NCBI GenBank assembly: GCA_017631275.1
Contig: JAGBTQ010000005.1
Location: 1 to 64,000, forward strand
DNA: 64,000 nt
Origin: Alistipes sp.
Lineage (GTDB): Bacteria > Bacteroidota > Bacteroidia > Bacteroidales > Rikenellaceae
Direction of reading: 5' to 3'
Below are positions 34,886-44,315 of this stretch, one piece after another. Under the pieces are notes generated by a model, which made no database searches, was not told the DNA's origin, and saw only the letters and a list, made by a program, of their open reading frames with translations. A program made the translations under genes and the position numbers. Each line of letters opens with the position of its first letter. The first letter of the stretch is position 1.

Positions 34886-35746
34886 ATGGAGGAGAACTTT
34901 TTCAAGCGTCTATGGTCACAGCTTAGCGACAAGCGTCAGCTATCGATGCGTGACCGCGAGAGCGAGGAGCCACACTGGAAGGTGAACACAACGCCTATCG
35001 GTTTGGCAAGTGGCATTGCAGCACTGCTAATAATCATAGTAACAATTCTGATGATACTCATGGCATACACCCCTATTTTGGAGGTGTTCCCAGGATATAA
35101 GACTCGCTCGGAGCGCATGCACGACGACTTGGTGAAATCTATCATGCAGGTCGATTCAATACAGCGCCTTATGGGTCGCATGGTTGAGTACAACGATGCG
35201 GTGACAAAGATTATCAACGGAAGCACACCCACGCTGCGCTCTACGGTATTGACCGATAGCATAAAGCAGGAGACTAAGATGGCGTTGCCCACACGTGCCG
35301 ACTCGCTACTACGCAGTCTTCTTGAGAGGGAGAGTGGTGAGTACTCGCTACGTAATACACGCGAGGCAAACCCCGTTGCGGCAATGTTTAGCGCACCTCT
35401 TAAGGGTAGCATATCGCGCCACTTCGATGCACAGAACTCGAGCTACGGCATATCTATTATGGGTATTGACGCCGAGCACACTGTAACAGCTATCGAGAAT
35501 GGCACCGTAGTGGGTGTATTGCAGGGTACCACAGGATATACAACAGTGATTATTCAGCATAGCGAGGGTTACACATCATCATACTCACAGCTTGGCGAGG
35601 CTCTTGTACGCAAGGGTCAGAGCGTGCAGAGTGGCACGGTGATAGGCACTCTGGCAAAGAACGAAGATAAGGTTTTGGAGCTCGAGTTTGAGCTATGGCG
35701 CAATGGCACAGCCATAGATCCCGAGCGTTACATACTTATAAAATAA
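34886..35746 (+). CDS. Degenerate M23/LytM-domain membrane protein
   Basis: 286 residues: a cytoplasmic N-terminus, one TM helix (about 38-60), a coiled-coil-like periplasmic stretch, then a LytM domain (about 168-283). The zinc ligands of active M23 peptidases are missing: the HxxxD site reads SYGISIMGIDAE without the His, and the HxH site reads LELEFELW. Such inactive LytM proteins usually activate cell-wall amidases (EnvC/NlpD) rather than cut peptidoglycan. It is first in an operon with dxr, rseP and radA (gaps 7, 11, 6 nt). Confidence 0.8.
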   Translation: MEENFFKRLWSQLSDKRQLSMRDRESEEPHWKVNTTPIGLASGIAALLIIIVTILMILMAYTPILEVFPGYKTRSERMHDDLVKSIMQVDSIQRLMGRMVEYNDAVTKIINGSTPTLRSTVLTDSIKQETKMALPTRADSLLRSLLERESGEYSLRNTREANPVAAMFSAPLKGSISRHFDAQNSSYGISIMGIDAEHTVTAIENGTVVGVLQGTTGYTTVIIQHSEGYTSSYSQLGEALVRKGQSVQSGTVIGTLAKNEDKVLELEFELWRNGTAIDPERYILIK

Positions 35747-35753
35747 CCTAACT

Positions 35754-36911
35754 ATGAATATTGAGAGAGTGACCATATTGGGCTCGACAGGGTCTATTGG
35801 AGTTCAAACACTCGACATCATACGTCGCAACCCCGACCGCTTTAAAGTGGCATCACTTGTGGCGCACAGCCGATGGGAGCAGCTTGCCGAGCAGGCACGC
35901 GAGTTCGGCGCTGAGAGTGTGGTTATTGGCGATGAGAGGCACTACGAAAATCTGAAGGCAGCTCTTGCCGACACCCAGATTAAGGTGATGGCTGGTAGCG
36001 AGGCGATAAACCATGTTGCGGAGAGCTATCGTAGCGACACGGTGGTAAATGCCTTGGTGGGATATGCTGGCTTGCACCCTACACTACTTGCTATCGAGAG
36101 TGGCAAGCGCATAGCTCTTGCCAACAAGGAGACACTCGTGGTTGGTGGCGACATCATCATGGCAGCAGCACGCCGCAAGGGTGTCGAGATACTACCAATC
36201 GACTCGGAGCACTCAGCCATAATGCAGTGCTTAGAGGGCGAGAAGCGCAAGAGCATACGCAACCTAATCATAACATGTAGCGGTGGCGCTCTACGCAACC
36301 ACACACGCGAGGAGCTCAAGGACGTAACTCCTGAAATAGCCTTGAAGCACCCTCAGTGGTCTATGGGCTCGAAGATTACTATCGACTCGGCAACACTCGT
36401 AAACAAAGGCTTCGAGGTTATCGAGGCTCGTTGGTTGTTCGACATCGAGCCTGAGCGCATCAAGGTAGTTATTCACCCTCAGTCGATTGTTCACTCAATG
36501 GTTGAGTTTACCGACGGCTCGGTTAAGGCGCAGCTCGGCAATGCCGATATGCACACCCCTATTAGCTATGCTCTGCTCTACCCTGAGCGTGCGGCAGAGG
36601 CTGTCGAGGAGTTCTCGATATTGGACTACCCTACGCTATCGTTTGCCGAAGTAGATAGAGTGAAGTATCCAGCCTTGGACATTGCCTACGAGTGCCTAAA
36701 GCGTGGTGGCACAGCGGCATGCACGATGAATGGCGCAAACGAGGTTGCTGTGGCAGCATTCCTTAACCACAAGTGCGGTTATCTCGACATTGTGGGTGCT
36801 ATACGCTATGCTCTTGACAATGCAACATTTACACAAAATCCAACTCTCGACGACTACGACCGTGCTAACGATGAGGCACGTGAGCTTGCTCGTCGATACC
36901 TTAAACTATAA
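35754..36911 (+). CDS. dxr: 1-deoxy-D-xylulose 5-phosphate reductoisomerase
   Basis: NADPH-dependent second step of the MEP isoprenoid pathway. N-terminal ILGSTGSIGVQTLDI, LANKETLVVGG, the metal site PIDSEHSAI and the active-site loop HPQWSMGSKITIDSATLVNKG are all present. 385 aa is normal. The ATG is 7 nt after the LytM gene; rseP follows after 11 nt. Confidence 0.97.
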   Translation: MNIERVTILGSTGSIGVQTLDIIRRNPDRFKVASLVAHSRWEQLAEQAREFGAESVVIGDERHYENLKAALADTQIKVMAGSEAINHVAESYRSDTVVNALVGYAGLHPTLLAIESGKRIALANKETLVVGGDIIMAAARRKGVEILPIDSEHSAIMQCLEGEKRKSIRNLIITCSGGALRNHTREELKDVTPEIALKHPQWSMGSKITIDSATLVNKGFEVIEARWLFDIEPERIKVVIHPQSIVHSMVEFTDGSVKAQLGNADMHTPISYALLYPERAAEAVEEFSILDYPTLSFAEVDRVKYPALDIAYECLKRGGTAACTMNGANEVAVAAFLNHKCGYLDIVGAIRYALDNATFTQNPTLDDYDRANDEARELARRYLKL

Positions 36912-36922
36912 ACCGAAAAAAC

Positions 36923-38245
36923 ATGGAAGCAATACTTATTAAGGCTCTTCAATTCTTTGCATCGTTGTCGCTACTTGTGATGATTCACGAGTTTGGACAC
37001 TACATCACAGCACGCATCTTCAAGATTCGCGTCGAGAAGTTCTACATCTTCTTCAACCCATGGTTCTCGCTCTACAAGCGTAAGATAGGCGAGACAGAGT
37101 ATGGTATCGGCTGGTTGCCACTAGGTGGCTATGTGTCGCTTGCAGGTATGATCGACGAGTCGATGGATCTTGAGCAGATGAAGCAGGAGCCACAGCCCTG
37201 GGAGTTCCGCACAAAGCCAGCATGGCAGCGACTAATAGTGATGCTTGCGGGTATTACGATGAATGTGTTGCTTGCCATGGCCATCTACTCGGGCATGCTC
37301 TACACATGGGGCGAGAACTACTTCCACAACGACGACATGGTATATGGCTACTCGTTTAACGAGGCGGGCGAGAAGCTCGGCTTTGTGGATGGCGACAAGA
37401 TTGTAAGCATCGACGGCGAGGCGATAGGTAATATTCGCGAGATTGATAAGAAGCTAATCATTGCCGACGACAACCGCACAGTGGTTGTTGAGCGTGGTGG
37501 CGAGAATGTGACACTCACCCTACCACTCGAGCAACTTGTGGCAATGCGTGAGGATCAATCAATTATTGGCTTCTACGAGCCTATCGTGCCATTTATCATC
37601 GAGAGCGTTGAGTCGGATAGTAGCAAGGAGGCGGGCGTGATGGCTGGCGACAAGGTTATTACCATAGACAACAACGCCATTAGCGACTTCTTCGCGGGCA
37701 AGGAGCTCTTGGCAAAGGCTCAGGGTCGCAATGCCGAGATTGACATCGTGCGCAATGCGGCAGACACGCTACGCCTAAGCGTGCCTATCAACGCCGAGGG
37801 CAAGATGGGTGTAAGCATCAAGATGATTGCACCACGTACCGTGGAGTATGGCTTCTTCGAGTCAATCCCTGCGGGTATTCGTCGCACAGGCCGAGAGATA
37901 GCATCGTACTGGGATCAGCTAAAGATGATTGTTAATCCTAAGACTAAGAGCTACAAGGAGGTAGGTGGCTTTATTGCCATCGGCAACATCTTCCCAAGCG
38001 AGTGGAACTGGCAGAGCTTCTGGGCACTAACAGCGCTCCTATCGGTAATCCTCGCAATTATGAATATCTTGCCTATCCCAGGTCTTGACGGCGGTCATGC
38101 CTTGTTCACCCTTTGGGAGATTATCACACGCCGCAAGCCAAGCGACAAGTTCCTTGAGGTGATGCAGTATATAGGCTTAGCGCTATTGCTCCTACTTTTG
38201 GTATATGCCAACGGCAACGACATTATCAAGCTCTTCATCAAATAA
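36923..38245 (+). CDS. rseP: Site-2 membrane metalloprotease
   Basis: Intramembrane zinc protease of the RseP/S2P family that cleaves anti-sigma factors and signal-peptide remnants. HEFGH is at about 23-27 in the first TM helix, one or two PDZ-like domains in the periplasmic middle (residues about 120-290), and the third zinc ligand in NILPIPGLDGGH. 440 aa. The pairing with dxr is common in bacteria. Confidence 0.94.
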   Translation: MEAILIKALQFFASLSLLVMIHEFGHYITARIFKIRVEKFYIFFNPWFSLYKRKIGETEYGIGWLPLGGYVSLAGMIDESMDLEQMKQEPQPWEFRTKPAWQRLIVMLAGITMNVLLAMAIYSGMLYTWGENYFHNDDMVYGYSFNEAGEKLGFVDGDKIVSIDGEAIGNIREIDKKLIIADDNRTVVVERGGENVTLTLPLEQLVAMREDQSIIGFYEPIVPFIIESVESDSSKEAGVMAGDKVITIDNNAISDFFAGKELLAKAQGRNAEIDIVRNAADTLRLSVPINAEGKMGVSIKMIAPRTVEYGFFESIPAGIRRTGREIASYWDQLKMIVNPKTKSYKEVGGFIAIGNIFPSEWNWQSFWALTALLSVILAIMNILPIPGLDGGHALFTLWEIITRRKPSDKFLEVMQYIGLALLLLLLVYANGNDIIKLFIK

Positions 38246-38251
38246 TAGACT

Positions 38252-39616
38252 ATGGCAAAGCTAAAGCGTGTATTCTTCTGCACCTCGTGCGGCTACGAGA
38301 CGCCTAAGTGGTTGGGCAAGTGTCCCTCGTGCGGCGAGTGGAACACCATCACTGAGCATGTTGTAGCCAAGGAGTCGGCATCGGGCTCAAACATAGCACG
38401 TCTTGCCTCGGTGCCTAAGGCAGTGCCACAGAAGGTGCAGGATATCGAGGAGCACTCTACACGCCGTATCGACACAGGAAATAGCGAGCTTAACCGCGTA
38501 TTGGGTGGAGGTCTTGTGCCAGGCTCACTTATCTTGTTGGGTGGCGAGCCGGGTATCGGCAAATCTACCCTATCGCTGCAACTTGCCCTCACGGCAAACA
38601 ATCTCAAGACATTATACGTATCGGGCGAGGAGTCGGCAGAGCAGATTAAGATGCGCGCTATGCGTCTTGGCATCGAGAACGAGGAGTGCACGGTATATAC
38701 CGAGACACTGCTCGAGAACATCATCACCGAGATTGAGAACCTACACCCCGATATCGTAATCATCGACTCGATACAGACCATGTCGTCGGACGTTGTGGAG
38801 TCGTCGGCAGGTAGCGTACCACAGATTAGAGAGTGTGCAGCGTCGCTACTGCGTGTGGCTAAGAGCACAGGTACGGCGATATTTATCATCGGTCACATAA
38901 CCAAGGACGGCACCATTGCAGGTCCTAAGATTTTAGAGCATATTGTAGATGTCGTGCTTCAGTTTGAGGGCGACAACAACCACACCTACCGCATACTACG
39001 AGGCATCAAAAACCGCTTTGGTGCAACATACGAGATTGGCGTATTCGAGATGCGCGACTCGGGACTGAAGGTCGTGGATAACCCATCAGAGATACTTCTC
39101 ACGCACTACGACGAGCCACTATCGGGTTGCTCGGTGGGTGCTGCTGTCGATGGTGTTCGCCCCTACCTTATCGAGGTGCAAGCCTTGGCAAGTGGTGCGG
39201 CATATGGAACACCTCAGCGCTCAGCAACAGGCTTCGACCAGCGACGACTAAATATGTTGTTGGCAGTATTGGAGAAGCGTGTGGGCATGAAGATGTATCA
39301 GAAGGACGTATTCCTTAACTTTGCCGGTGGCTTCAAAATCTCAGACACAGGCATGGACCTCGCCGTGGTTGCAGCCATAATATCGAGCTACTACGATAGA
39401 GCCCTGCGCGAGGGCGTATGCTGCGCTGGCGAGATTGGTCTTTCGGGTGAGGTGCGCCCAGCACCACGCACCGAACAACGTATTGCCGAGGCTGCACGCT
39501 TAGGCTTCAAGCGCATTGTGGTGTCAAGCTTCGTGGAGCGCACCGTGAAGCGTCCAAAAGGCATCGAGGTAGTATTTATCTCGAGTATCGAGGAGCTACC
39601 CAAGGCGATGTTTTAA
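38252..39616 (+). CDS. radA: DNA repair protein RadA
   Basis: RecA-like branch-migration helicase acting in recombination. N-terminal zinc finger CTSCGYETPKWLGKCPSC (about 11-28), Walker A GGEPGIGKST, the RadA motif KNRFG at about 252, and a Lon-protease-like C-terminal domain. 454 aa. Last gene of the operon, before a strong shared terminator. Confidence 0.97.
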   Translation: MAKLKRVFFCTSCGYETPKWLGKCPSCGEWNTITEHVVAKESASGSNIARLASVPKAVPQKVQDIEEHSTRRIDTGNSELNRVLGGGLVPGSLILLGGEPGIGKSTLSLQLALTANNLKTLYVSGEESAEQIKMRAMRLGIENEECTVYTETLLENIITEIENLHPDIVIIDSIQTMSSDVVESSAGSVPQIRECAASLLRVAKSTGTAIFIIGHITKDGTIAGPKILEHIVDVVLQFEGDNNHTYRILRGIKNRFGATYEIGVFEMRDSGLKVVDNPSEILLTHYDEPLSGCSVGAAVDGVRPYLIEVQALASGAAYGTPQRSATGFDQRRLNMLLAVLEKRVGMKMYQKDVFLNFAGGFKISDTGMDLAVVAAIISSYYDRALREGVCCAGEIGLSGEVRPAPRTEQRIAEAARLGFKRIVVSSFVERTVKRPKGIEVVFISSIEELPKAMF

Positions 39617-39631
39617 CGATGGAAAAAAAGT

Positions 39632-39665
39632 TAAAGGCGACACACATTACCGTGTGTCGCCTTTA
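39632..39665. terminator. Bidirectional terminator between radA and the exported protein
   Basis: A perfect 14-bp stem (39632-39645 with 39652-39665, AAAGGCGACACAC and its complement) with a 6-nt loop. On the minus strand AACTTTTTTT follows; on the plus strand only GCTTT. Confidence 0.9.
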
Positions 39666-39677
39666 GCTTTAATAACA

Positions 39678-41990
39678 CTACTTGTGAAGATTAATCCAGG
39701 CACCATTTCTAATATATTCATCGTAATGCCAACCACTTACAAACAAAATTACCGTCTTTCTATCATTTAATATCTTAAGAGCACCAACATATATATATTC
39801 GCCATTAACCATATTTGATATAATACATTCATAACCCTTGCCAAAAACTCCGAAATCTTTTCGACTGAAATCACTATCTGAAATCCAGCCTGGGAACATA
39901 GCCTTAAAGAAGCCAATAGGCCAACTACGGTTCCATACATCTAAATAACCATCATAGACTAGATCAGATATCTCTTTCTTGTAACTTGGATATGCAGCTA
40001 CAAGCTTCTTGTATACTCGATCCTGTTTTGCCTTAAACTGAGCCGCACGACGAGCCTCCTCTGCAGCTTCTCGCTTCTCACGCTCAATCTGCTCTAGACG
40101 CGATTTAAACTCACTATCAGAGAGTAATTTGCCGTTTTCATAGATTTTAATTAGAGTCTTTGATTTGTTGTAAACATTACCACTGTAAAGGTTTACTCTT
40201 AAAACATGCTCAGGACCAGCACCCAACTTTGCGCCGAAGGCCTTTAAACGCTCATCGTGGTTAAGTTTGTTGCCTGCCTCATCGAGCACCTCAAATGAGA
40301 ATGTACCCTCGAAGTATGAACCATCGGCAAAAACAACCTTATTGTTATAGGTGTCGATACTCTTATAGTCGCCCGAGGTGTATGTCTGACTAAACTTTTG
40401 AAGCTTACCCTCAGAATCGTACACAGTCATAGTTTTTGTATCTTCGTTATAAGCCTGCACGCCGACATTACTCTTTGTACATGTAATCTCAAGTTTATCC
40501 GATGCAAATACTCGACGACCATACTCATCTTTAGAGTAGATGTTAGGGGCATAACCAAGTGAGTTGAAGTATTCATAGGTTGGTGCATTCATAAACGAGT
40601 CGATGTAGTAGAGGATATCGCCATTTGGATACTTGATGTAAAGCTGATCCGAATTACGGGTTTTGTCATAGAACATCTGCGCCAAGTCCTTAAATGTAAT
40701 TTGGAATGACTCAGGAACATTGTAGTAGTCAGCCTTCAAAAAGTCTGAAGCCTTTAGCTCGTTATACTTCGCAATATATGCATTGTACTCCTCCTCGGGC
40801 ATACCATGAGTATATTTGTGTGCTGATCCATCAGCAAGAGTAAGTGTTCCCTCATCAACATACTTCAAGAAGTCATTTGTAGGGATTGTTGTAGATAGAT
40901 AGTTAGCCAAAGAAATAGTCGCCTTGATACGATTACCACCGATAGTACCACTAAACTTATCGCCATTAGCAAGTGTGCGATTAACATTACCAGACACCAC
41001 AACATTATCCTTAATCTGAAGATGGCCACCATCTTTCATCGTAAGCTTACCATTAAGCTCATACATATCGAGCATATCGTAGCGCAATGCTGCATCTTTG
41101 AATGTACAGAGCTGGCTTAGCGTTAAGTCTGAAAGGTGGCCAACCCTACCATCGTACACATCGCCAGTTGTAAACTTATAATGTACACCTTTTTGTGTTA
41201 TGTAGTTACCATTATTTGCAATCTTATAGCTTGACACTTTTCCGTTATTCACAACAATAAGATCGCCATTAGGGCGCTCAAACTTCGCAATATTACCTGA
41301 CTTAGAGAATGTAGCTCCGTTGTCAAACTCAAGCTTCACGTTATTGCTTGATTTACCAAGCACCAAGCCTGTTTTCTGCATACTTATTGTAGACTCAATG
41401 CCACCTGTAACTGTAAATTTTTTGCTACATGCGAACTTTTGTGCCAAGTTAAGTTCATTGTTTGTGACAGAACCATAAACATAGGCTGGCACCTCGTATG
41501 AGTTTATCTTTGTTGAGTAGCCAATTGGAATAGAGATATACATGGAATCTCCTTTGAGCGAAGCGACAAGAAGATCGTTAGAATAGAAACCGCCATCTGT
41601 CAAATATAATTTAAGATCTCGATCACTCTCCCACATATTACACCAATTAATCAACGAAGAAATTGTGTCTATAATAGGAGTAAGAGGTATTACACGCTTA
41701 GTCTTGTACGTAAGATTTCCCTTAAACACAACTTTCTGATTTACAAACGTAATCGTTGCATTGGAAATAATACCCTCCTTACTGAAGTCACCCTCGATAA
41801 TGTAGGTATACTCAGTTTCTGAGTCGGAGTTAGTAATCGTGAGAGTGCCATGACCATTTGGCTTTTTGCCACTAGCATAACCCTCATACACAGCTTCTGG
41901 CTTACCCTTTAATTCAAAGGTCTTTGATTTCTGTGCACTAAGCGACGTGAGTGTCATTAGGCACATGATAATTAGTAGTAGTTTTTTCAT
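39678..41990 (-). CDS. Exported MORN-like repeat protein
   Basis: 770 residues with a signal peptide (MKKLLLIIMCLMTLTSLSAQ). Several segments follow a MORN-like beta-hairpin pattern: YASGKKPNGHGTLTI (near 38), FTTGDVYDGRVG, LANGDKFSGTI, FADGSYFEGTFSF. A charged coiled-coil stretch (RLEQIEREKREAAEEARRAAQFKAKQ, about 645-670) separates them from a C-terminal globular part rich in Trp/Tyr. MORN-like repeats are widespread and give no specific function. The ATG at 41990 is chosen over a TTG four codons earlier. Base composition is lower in GC than in neighbours. Confidence 0.75.
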   Translation of the reverse strand: MKKLLLIIMCLMTLTSLSAQKSKTFELKGKPEAVYEGYASGKKPNGHGTLTITNSDSETEYTYIIEGDFSKEGIISNATITFVNQKVVFKGNLTYKTKRVIPLTPIIDTISSLINWCNMWESDRDLKLYLTDGGFYSNDLLVASLKGDSMYISIPIGYSTKINSYEVPAYVYGSVTNNELNLAQKFACSKKFTVTGGIESTISMQKTGLVLGKSSNNVKLEFDNGATFSKSGNIAKFERPNGDLIVVNNGKVSSYKIANNGNYITQKGVHYKFTTGDVYDGRVGHLSDLTLSQLCTFKDAALRYDMLDMYELNGKLTMKDGGHLQIKDNVVVSGNVNRTLANGDKFSGTIGGNRIKATISLANYLSTTIPTNDFLKYVDEGTLTLADGSAHKYTHGMPEEEYNAYIAKYNELKASDFLKADYYNVPESFQITFKDLAQMFYDKTRNSDQLYIKYPNGDILYYIDSFMNAPTYEYFNSLGYAPNIYSKDEYGRRVFASDKLEITCTKSNVGVQAYNEDTKTMTVYDSEGKLQKFSQTYTSGDYKSIDTYNNKVVFADGSYFEGTFSFEVLDEAGNKLNHDERLKAFGAKLGAGPEHVLRVNLYSGNVYNKSKTLIKIYENGKLLSDSEFKSRLEQIEREKREAAEEARRAAQFKAKQDRVYKKLVAAYPSYKKEISDLVYDGYLDVWNRSWPIGFFKAMFPGWISDSDFSRKDFGVFGKGYECIISNMVNGEYIYVGALKILNDRKTVILFVSGWHYDEYIRNGAWINLHK

Positions 41991-42021
41991 ATCAGTTTGC
42001 ATTTAATTTTTTCCGATAATA

Positions 42022-42053
42022 CAAATATAAGGAAATATCGCCTTAGCGGCAAA
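42022..42053 (-). promoter_or_regulatory. Promoter of the MORN-like protein
   Basis: On the minus strand TTTG (42053-42050), 20 nt, TATATTTG (42029-42022). Confidence 0.75.
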
Positions 42054-42128
42054 TAATTATCAAACTTAGTGCGCCGAATGAAAAACTATGGTACAGCATT
42101 TGAACGGCATAAGATAAACGACACAGGT

Positions 42129-42452
42129 ATGAGAATTGAGGATTTTGACACGATAATATCGTCAGACAGGCTAATGCTCGTAGATTTCTACGCCATGAGG
42201 TGCGGTGCTTGTCGGGCGATGAACTACACCTTGGAGCGTGTGGCACTAACCATGAGCGACATAGCGACACTCATAAGCATAGATACTTCTTCGGAGGAGC
42301 ACATAGAACTTGTGCACCGCTACAACATTAGGCGAGTGCCAACACTCATAATATTCAGGCGTGGCGAGAGCCTATGGCGCATGAGCGGAATAATATCGTT
42401 CGAGCGACTATGCCAAATTATTCGACGACAACAGCCATGCAACATCTTCTAA
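42129..42452 (+). CDS. Thioredoxin-like protein, CGAC active site
   Basis: 107 residues with the thioredoxin fold: MLVDFYAMRCGACRAM carries the redox pair Cys-Gly-Ala-Cys with Arg instead of Trp before it, and the cis-Pro loop is VPTLIIF. It has no signal peptide, so it is probably cytoplasmic. In-frame ATGs at 42078 and a further upstream start would lengthen it by up to 20 residues; 42129 (MRIEDFDTII) fits the family N-terminus best. It is convergent with the alkylation-repair gene and shares its terminator. Confidence 0.8.
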   Translation: MRIEDFDTIISSDRLMLVDFYAMRCGACRAMNYTLERVALTMSDIATLISIDTSSEEHIELVHRYNIRRVPTLIIFRRGESLWRMSGIISFERLCQIIRRQQPCNIF

Positions 42453-42457
42453 AAAAC

Positions 42458-42490
42458 AAAGAGTGAGTATTCAAAAAAACTCACTCTTTT
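42458..42490. terminator. Bidirectional terminator
   Basis: AAAGAGTGAGT (42458-42468) pairs with ACTCACTCTTT (42479-42489), 11 bp, 10-nt loop, A and T flanks on both sides. Confidence 0.9.
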
Positions 42491-42492
42491 AC

Positions 42493-43134
42493 TTAATACT
42501 CTAAGCGCCAACTAAGTTCGTCGACGATTATCTGCTTTGCCCTACACTCATTGAGGCGCTCGAGCAACACGGGAATGCCGACACTCAGCGACTTATCGCG
42601 GCTGGCAACGTAGCACAGCAATGTAACAACGCCATTGGCAATAAGCACCGAATCGGGATTAGCTCGCACGGCATTCTCAACAGCAATCAACGCCACTTCG
42701 GACAAGGTGCGCTCGTTGCGCGATGCTGCCATAAGTGCGGCATAGGCGACAAGCTCATTGCTCTCGACAGTCCACACGCCCATAAGCGAGTTAATGTCGT
42801 AGATCTTCGACAAAAGAGCAAATGCCAACTCCTCGGCAAGCTCCGAGTTTACGATGCCACGTGCCCAGAACGGAAACTCGTGTGTATCGACCTTCGTAGG
42901 CTCAGCAAGATGACATGCGGCAAGTCGAAGCTCACGCACCTGTTGCTTATAGAGGTACTTAGCAAATTCGTAGTCGCGCTCCTCCTCGGCAACAATCTCA
43001 CGCACCGTGGCAATGCTAACGCCATAGTTCAGACCATACTTCTGACCATCGCGTTGCATGCTCTCCGAAACTGCACCATTCATCTGCTTACGCAAGCGTC
43101 CAAGCAGTGCTATCATGCGCTGTGTATTATCCAT
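42493..43134 (-). CDS. DNA alkylation repair-like HEAT protein (AlkD family)
   Basis: 213 residues, all-helical, resembling the AlkD/AlkC-like HEAT-repeat proteins: GLNYGVSIATVREIVAEEERDYEFAKYLYKQQVRELRLAACHL is the usual N-terminal region, with HEFPFWARGIVNSELAEELAF in the middle. AlkD excises alkylated bases, but many relatives have lost that activity, and I cannot identify the catalytic Trp/Asp set with certainty. It overlaps nothing but starts 1 nt after the DUF4831 gene, so they are one transcript. Confidence 0.7.
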   Translation of the reverse strand: MDNTQRMIALLGRLRKQMNGAVSESMQRDGQKYGLNYGVSIATVREIVAEEERDYEFAKYLYKQQVRELRLAACHLAEPTKVDTHEFPFWARGIVNSELAEELAFALLSKIYDINSLMGVWTVESNELVAYAALMAASRNERTLSEVALIAVENAVRANPDSVLIANGVVTLLCYVASRDKSLSVGIPVLLERLNECRAKQIIVDELSWRLEY

Positions 43135-43135
43135 A

Positions 43136-44155
43136 CTAACGTGCTGGCTTTACAAAAGATACTGTGCGACCAAACTCATAGATAGGCAACACTCGCTTAG
43201 CCATAACCTCGTCGTAGCCGAGGCAGAGTGTCACATCAGCATTGTTTGCATAGCGATAAAAGAGATTACCCTTAACATCACTCTCAGGATAGCTCATCTC
43301 AGTAGGGTTGATAACAAGCATTATGATTTCACCTGCGAGATCGTCAGCCGAGAGCAAACCATCTTTGCTATTGAAACGTGCTACGGTATATTTTGCAGGA
43401 AGCATCTTTGGCTCAGGCTGTGGCGCAACCTCAACAGCAGTCTTCTTTGTCTTCTTCTCGGCTGGTTTCTCAGCCTCAGAAGCCACTGCACCCTCTGCTG
43501 ATTCTACCACCTCGGCAGGCTCAACCTTCTCAAACTCAGCTGGCTTAACAGTAACGTAATAACGCTGATGGCTATAAGTCACAGAGCGCTTACCGAAGAA
43601 TAGCTCCAAATACTCCTTCTCAAGGCGGTCAATCTCACGAAGAGCGCTCTCAAGACCTGCACCATAGACACCGTCGCCCAACTCGGCAGTGATTAGCTCA
43701 AGGCGTGCAGTACGCAAAGCATAAATCTGCTCAGCAGCACGATCTGCAGCCTGCTCATCAGTAAGAGGTGACTTGCTTAGGCGATCAGGCAAAACCTTTG
43801 GGAACTCAATATTTGCCACCTCGCAGCAATTATCTACTTCGACACTCTCCGAAGCATAGTACGACGATGTTTCAGCTACGGCAACATCACTCTTAACAAT
43901 GCGATGAATAACCTTATCTACCAGCGGAGCATTAGCGCCCAATAGTCGCTGAGCTTGCTTAGCATAAGGACCTGGCACAAACTGCTCGGTCTCGACAACA
44001 ATATCTACAGCAAGTGTAGTGTTTGCCTCGGCAACAACAACGTTACCATTCTCGACATATGAGCCAATACGTTTCTTGACAACCTGCTGTGCCGAGCTAT
44101 CGACAACAAGCGACGAGGCAACAAGCAAGAGTGCTACTAATAGAGAGCGTTTCAT
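43136..44155 (-). CDS. DUF4831-family exported protein
   Basis: 339 residues with a signal peptide (ends SSAQ). The family pattern VVETEQFVPGPYAKQAQRLLG is present at about 54-74, as in Bacteroidota DUF4831 proteins. A Glu/Lys/Pro/Ala-rich low-complexity linker (about 213-248) divides the chain; the C-terminal part is beta-rich (LFYRYANNADVTLCL). Function unknown. It leads a two-gene unit with the AlkD-like gene. Confidence 0.8.
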   Translation of the reverse strand: MKRSLLVALLLVASSLVVDSSAQQVVKKRIGSYVENGNVVVAEANTTLAVDIVVETEQFVPGPYAKQAQRLLGANAPLVDKVIHRIVKSDVAVAETSSYYASESVEVDNCCEVANIEFPKVLPDRLSKSPLTDEQAADRAAEQIYALRTARLELITAELGDGVYGAGLESALREIDRLEKEYLELFFGKRSVTYSHQRYYVTVKPAEFEKVEPAEVVESAEGAVASEAEKPAEKKTKKTAVEVAPQPEPKMLPAKYTVARFNSKDGLLSADDLAGEIIMLVINPTEMSYPESDVKGNLFYRYANNADVTLCLGYDEVMAKRVLPIYEFGRTVSFVKPAR

Positions 44156-44191
44156 AATATCTTATTTCTGTTAATTATTAACTTAATTTAA

Positions 44192-44199
44192 CAAAGGTA
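44192..44199 (-). promoter_or_regulatory. -7 box of the DUF4831 gene
   Basis: TACCTTTG on the minus strand, 37 nt before the ATG; no -33 box at normal distance. Confidence 0.45.
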
Positions 44200-44260
44200 C
44201 ACAAAATTAATCAAATGGCGAAAATTATCCGCACTTTTTTACTCGCACAGAGAAGCAAAC

Positions 44261-44294
44261 AAAAAAATATAGGGCATGGCTAAGCCACACCCTA
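44261..44294 (-). terminator. Terminator of the AspT/YidE-type transporter gene
   Basis: The inverted repeat 44270-44294 pairs over 11-12 positions with two G-U pairs (TAGGGTGTGGCT and AGCCATGCCCTA on the minus strand), followed on that strand by TATTTTTTTG. Confidence 0.88.
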
Positions 44295-44315
44295 CATATT
44301 ACGAAGTTGTTAGCG

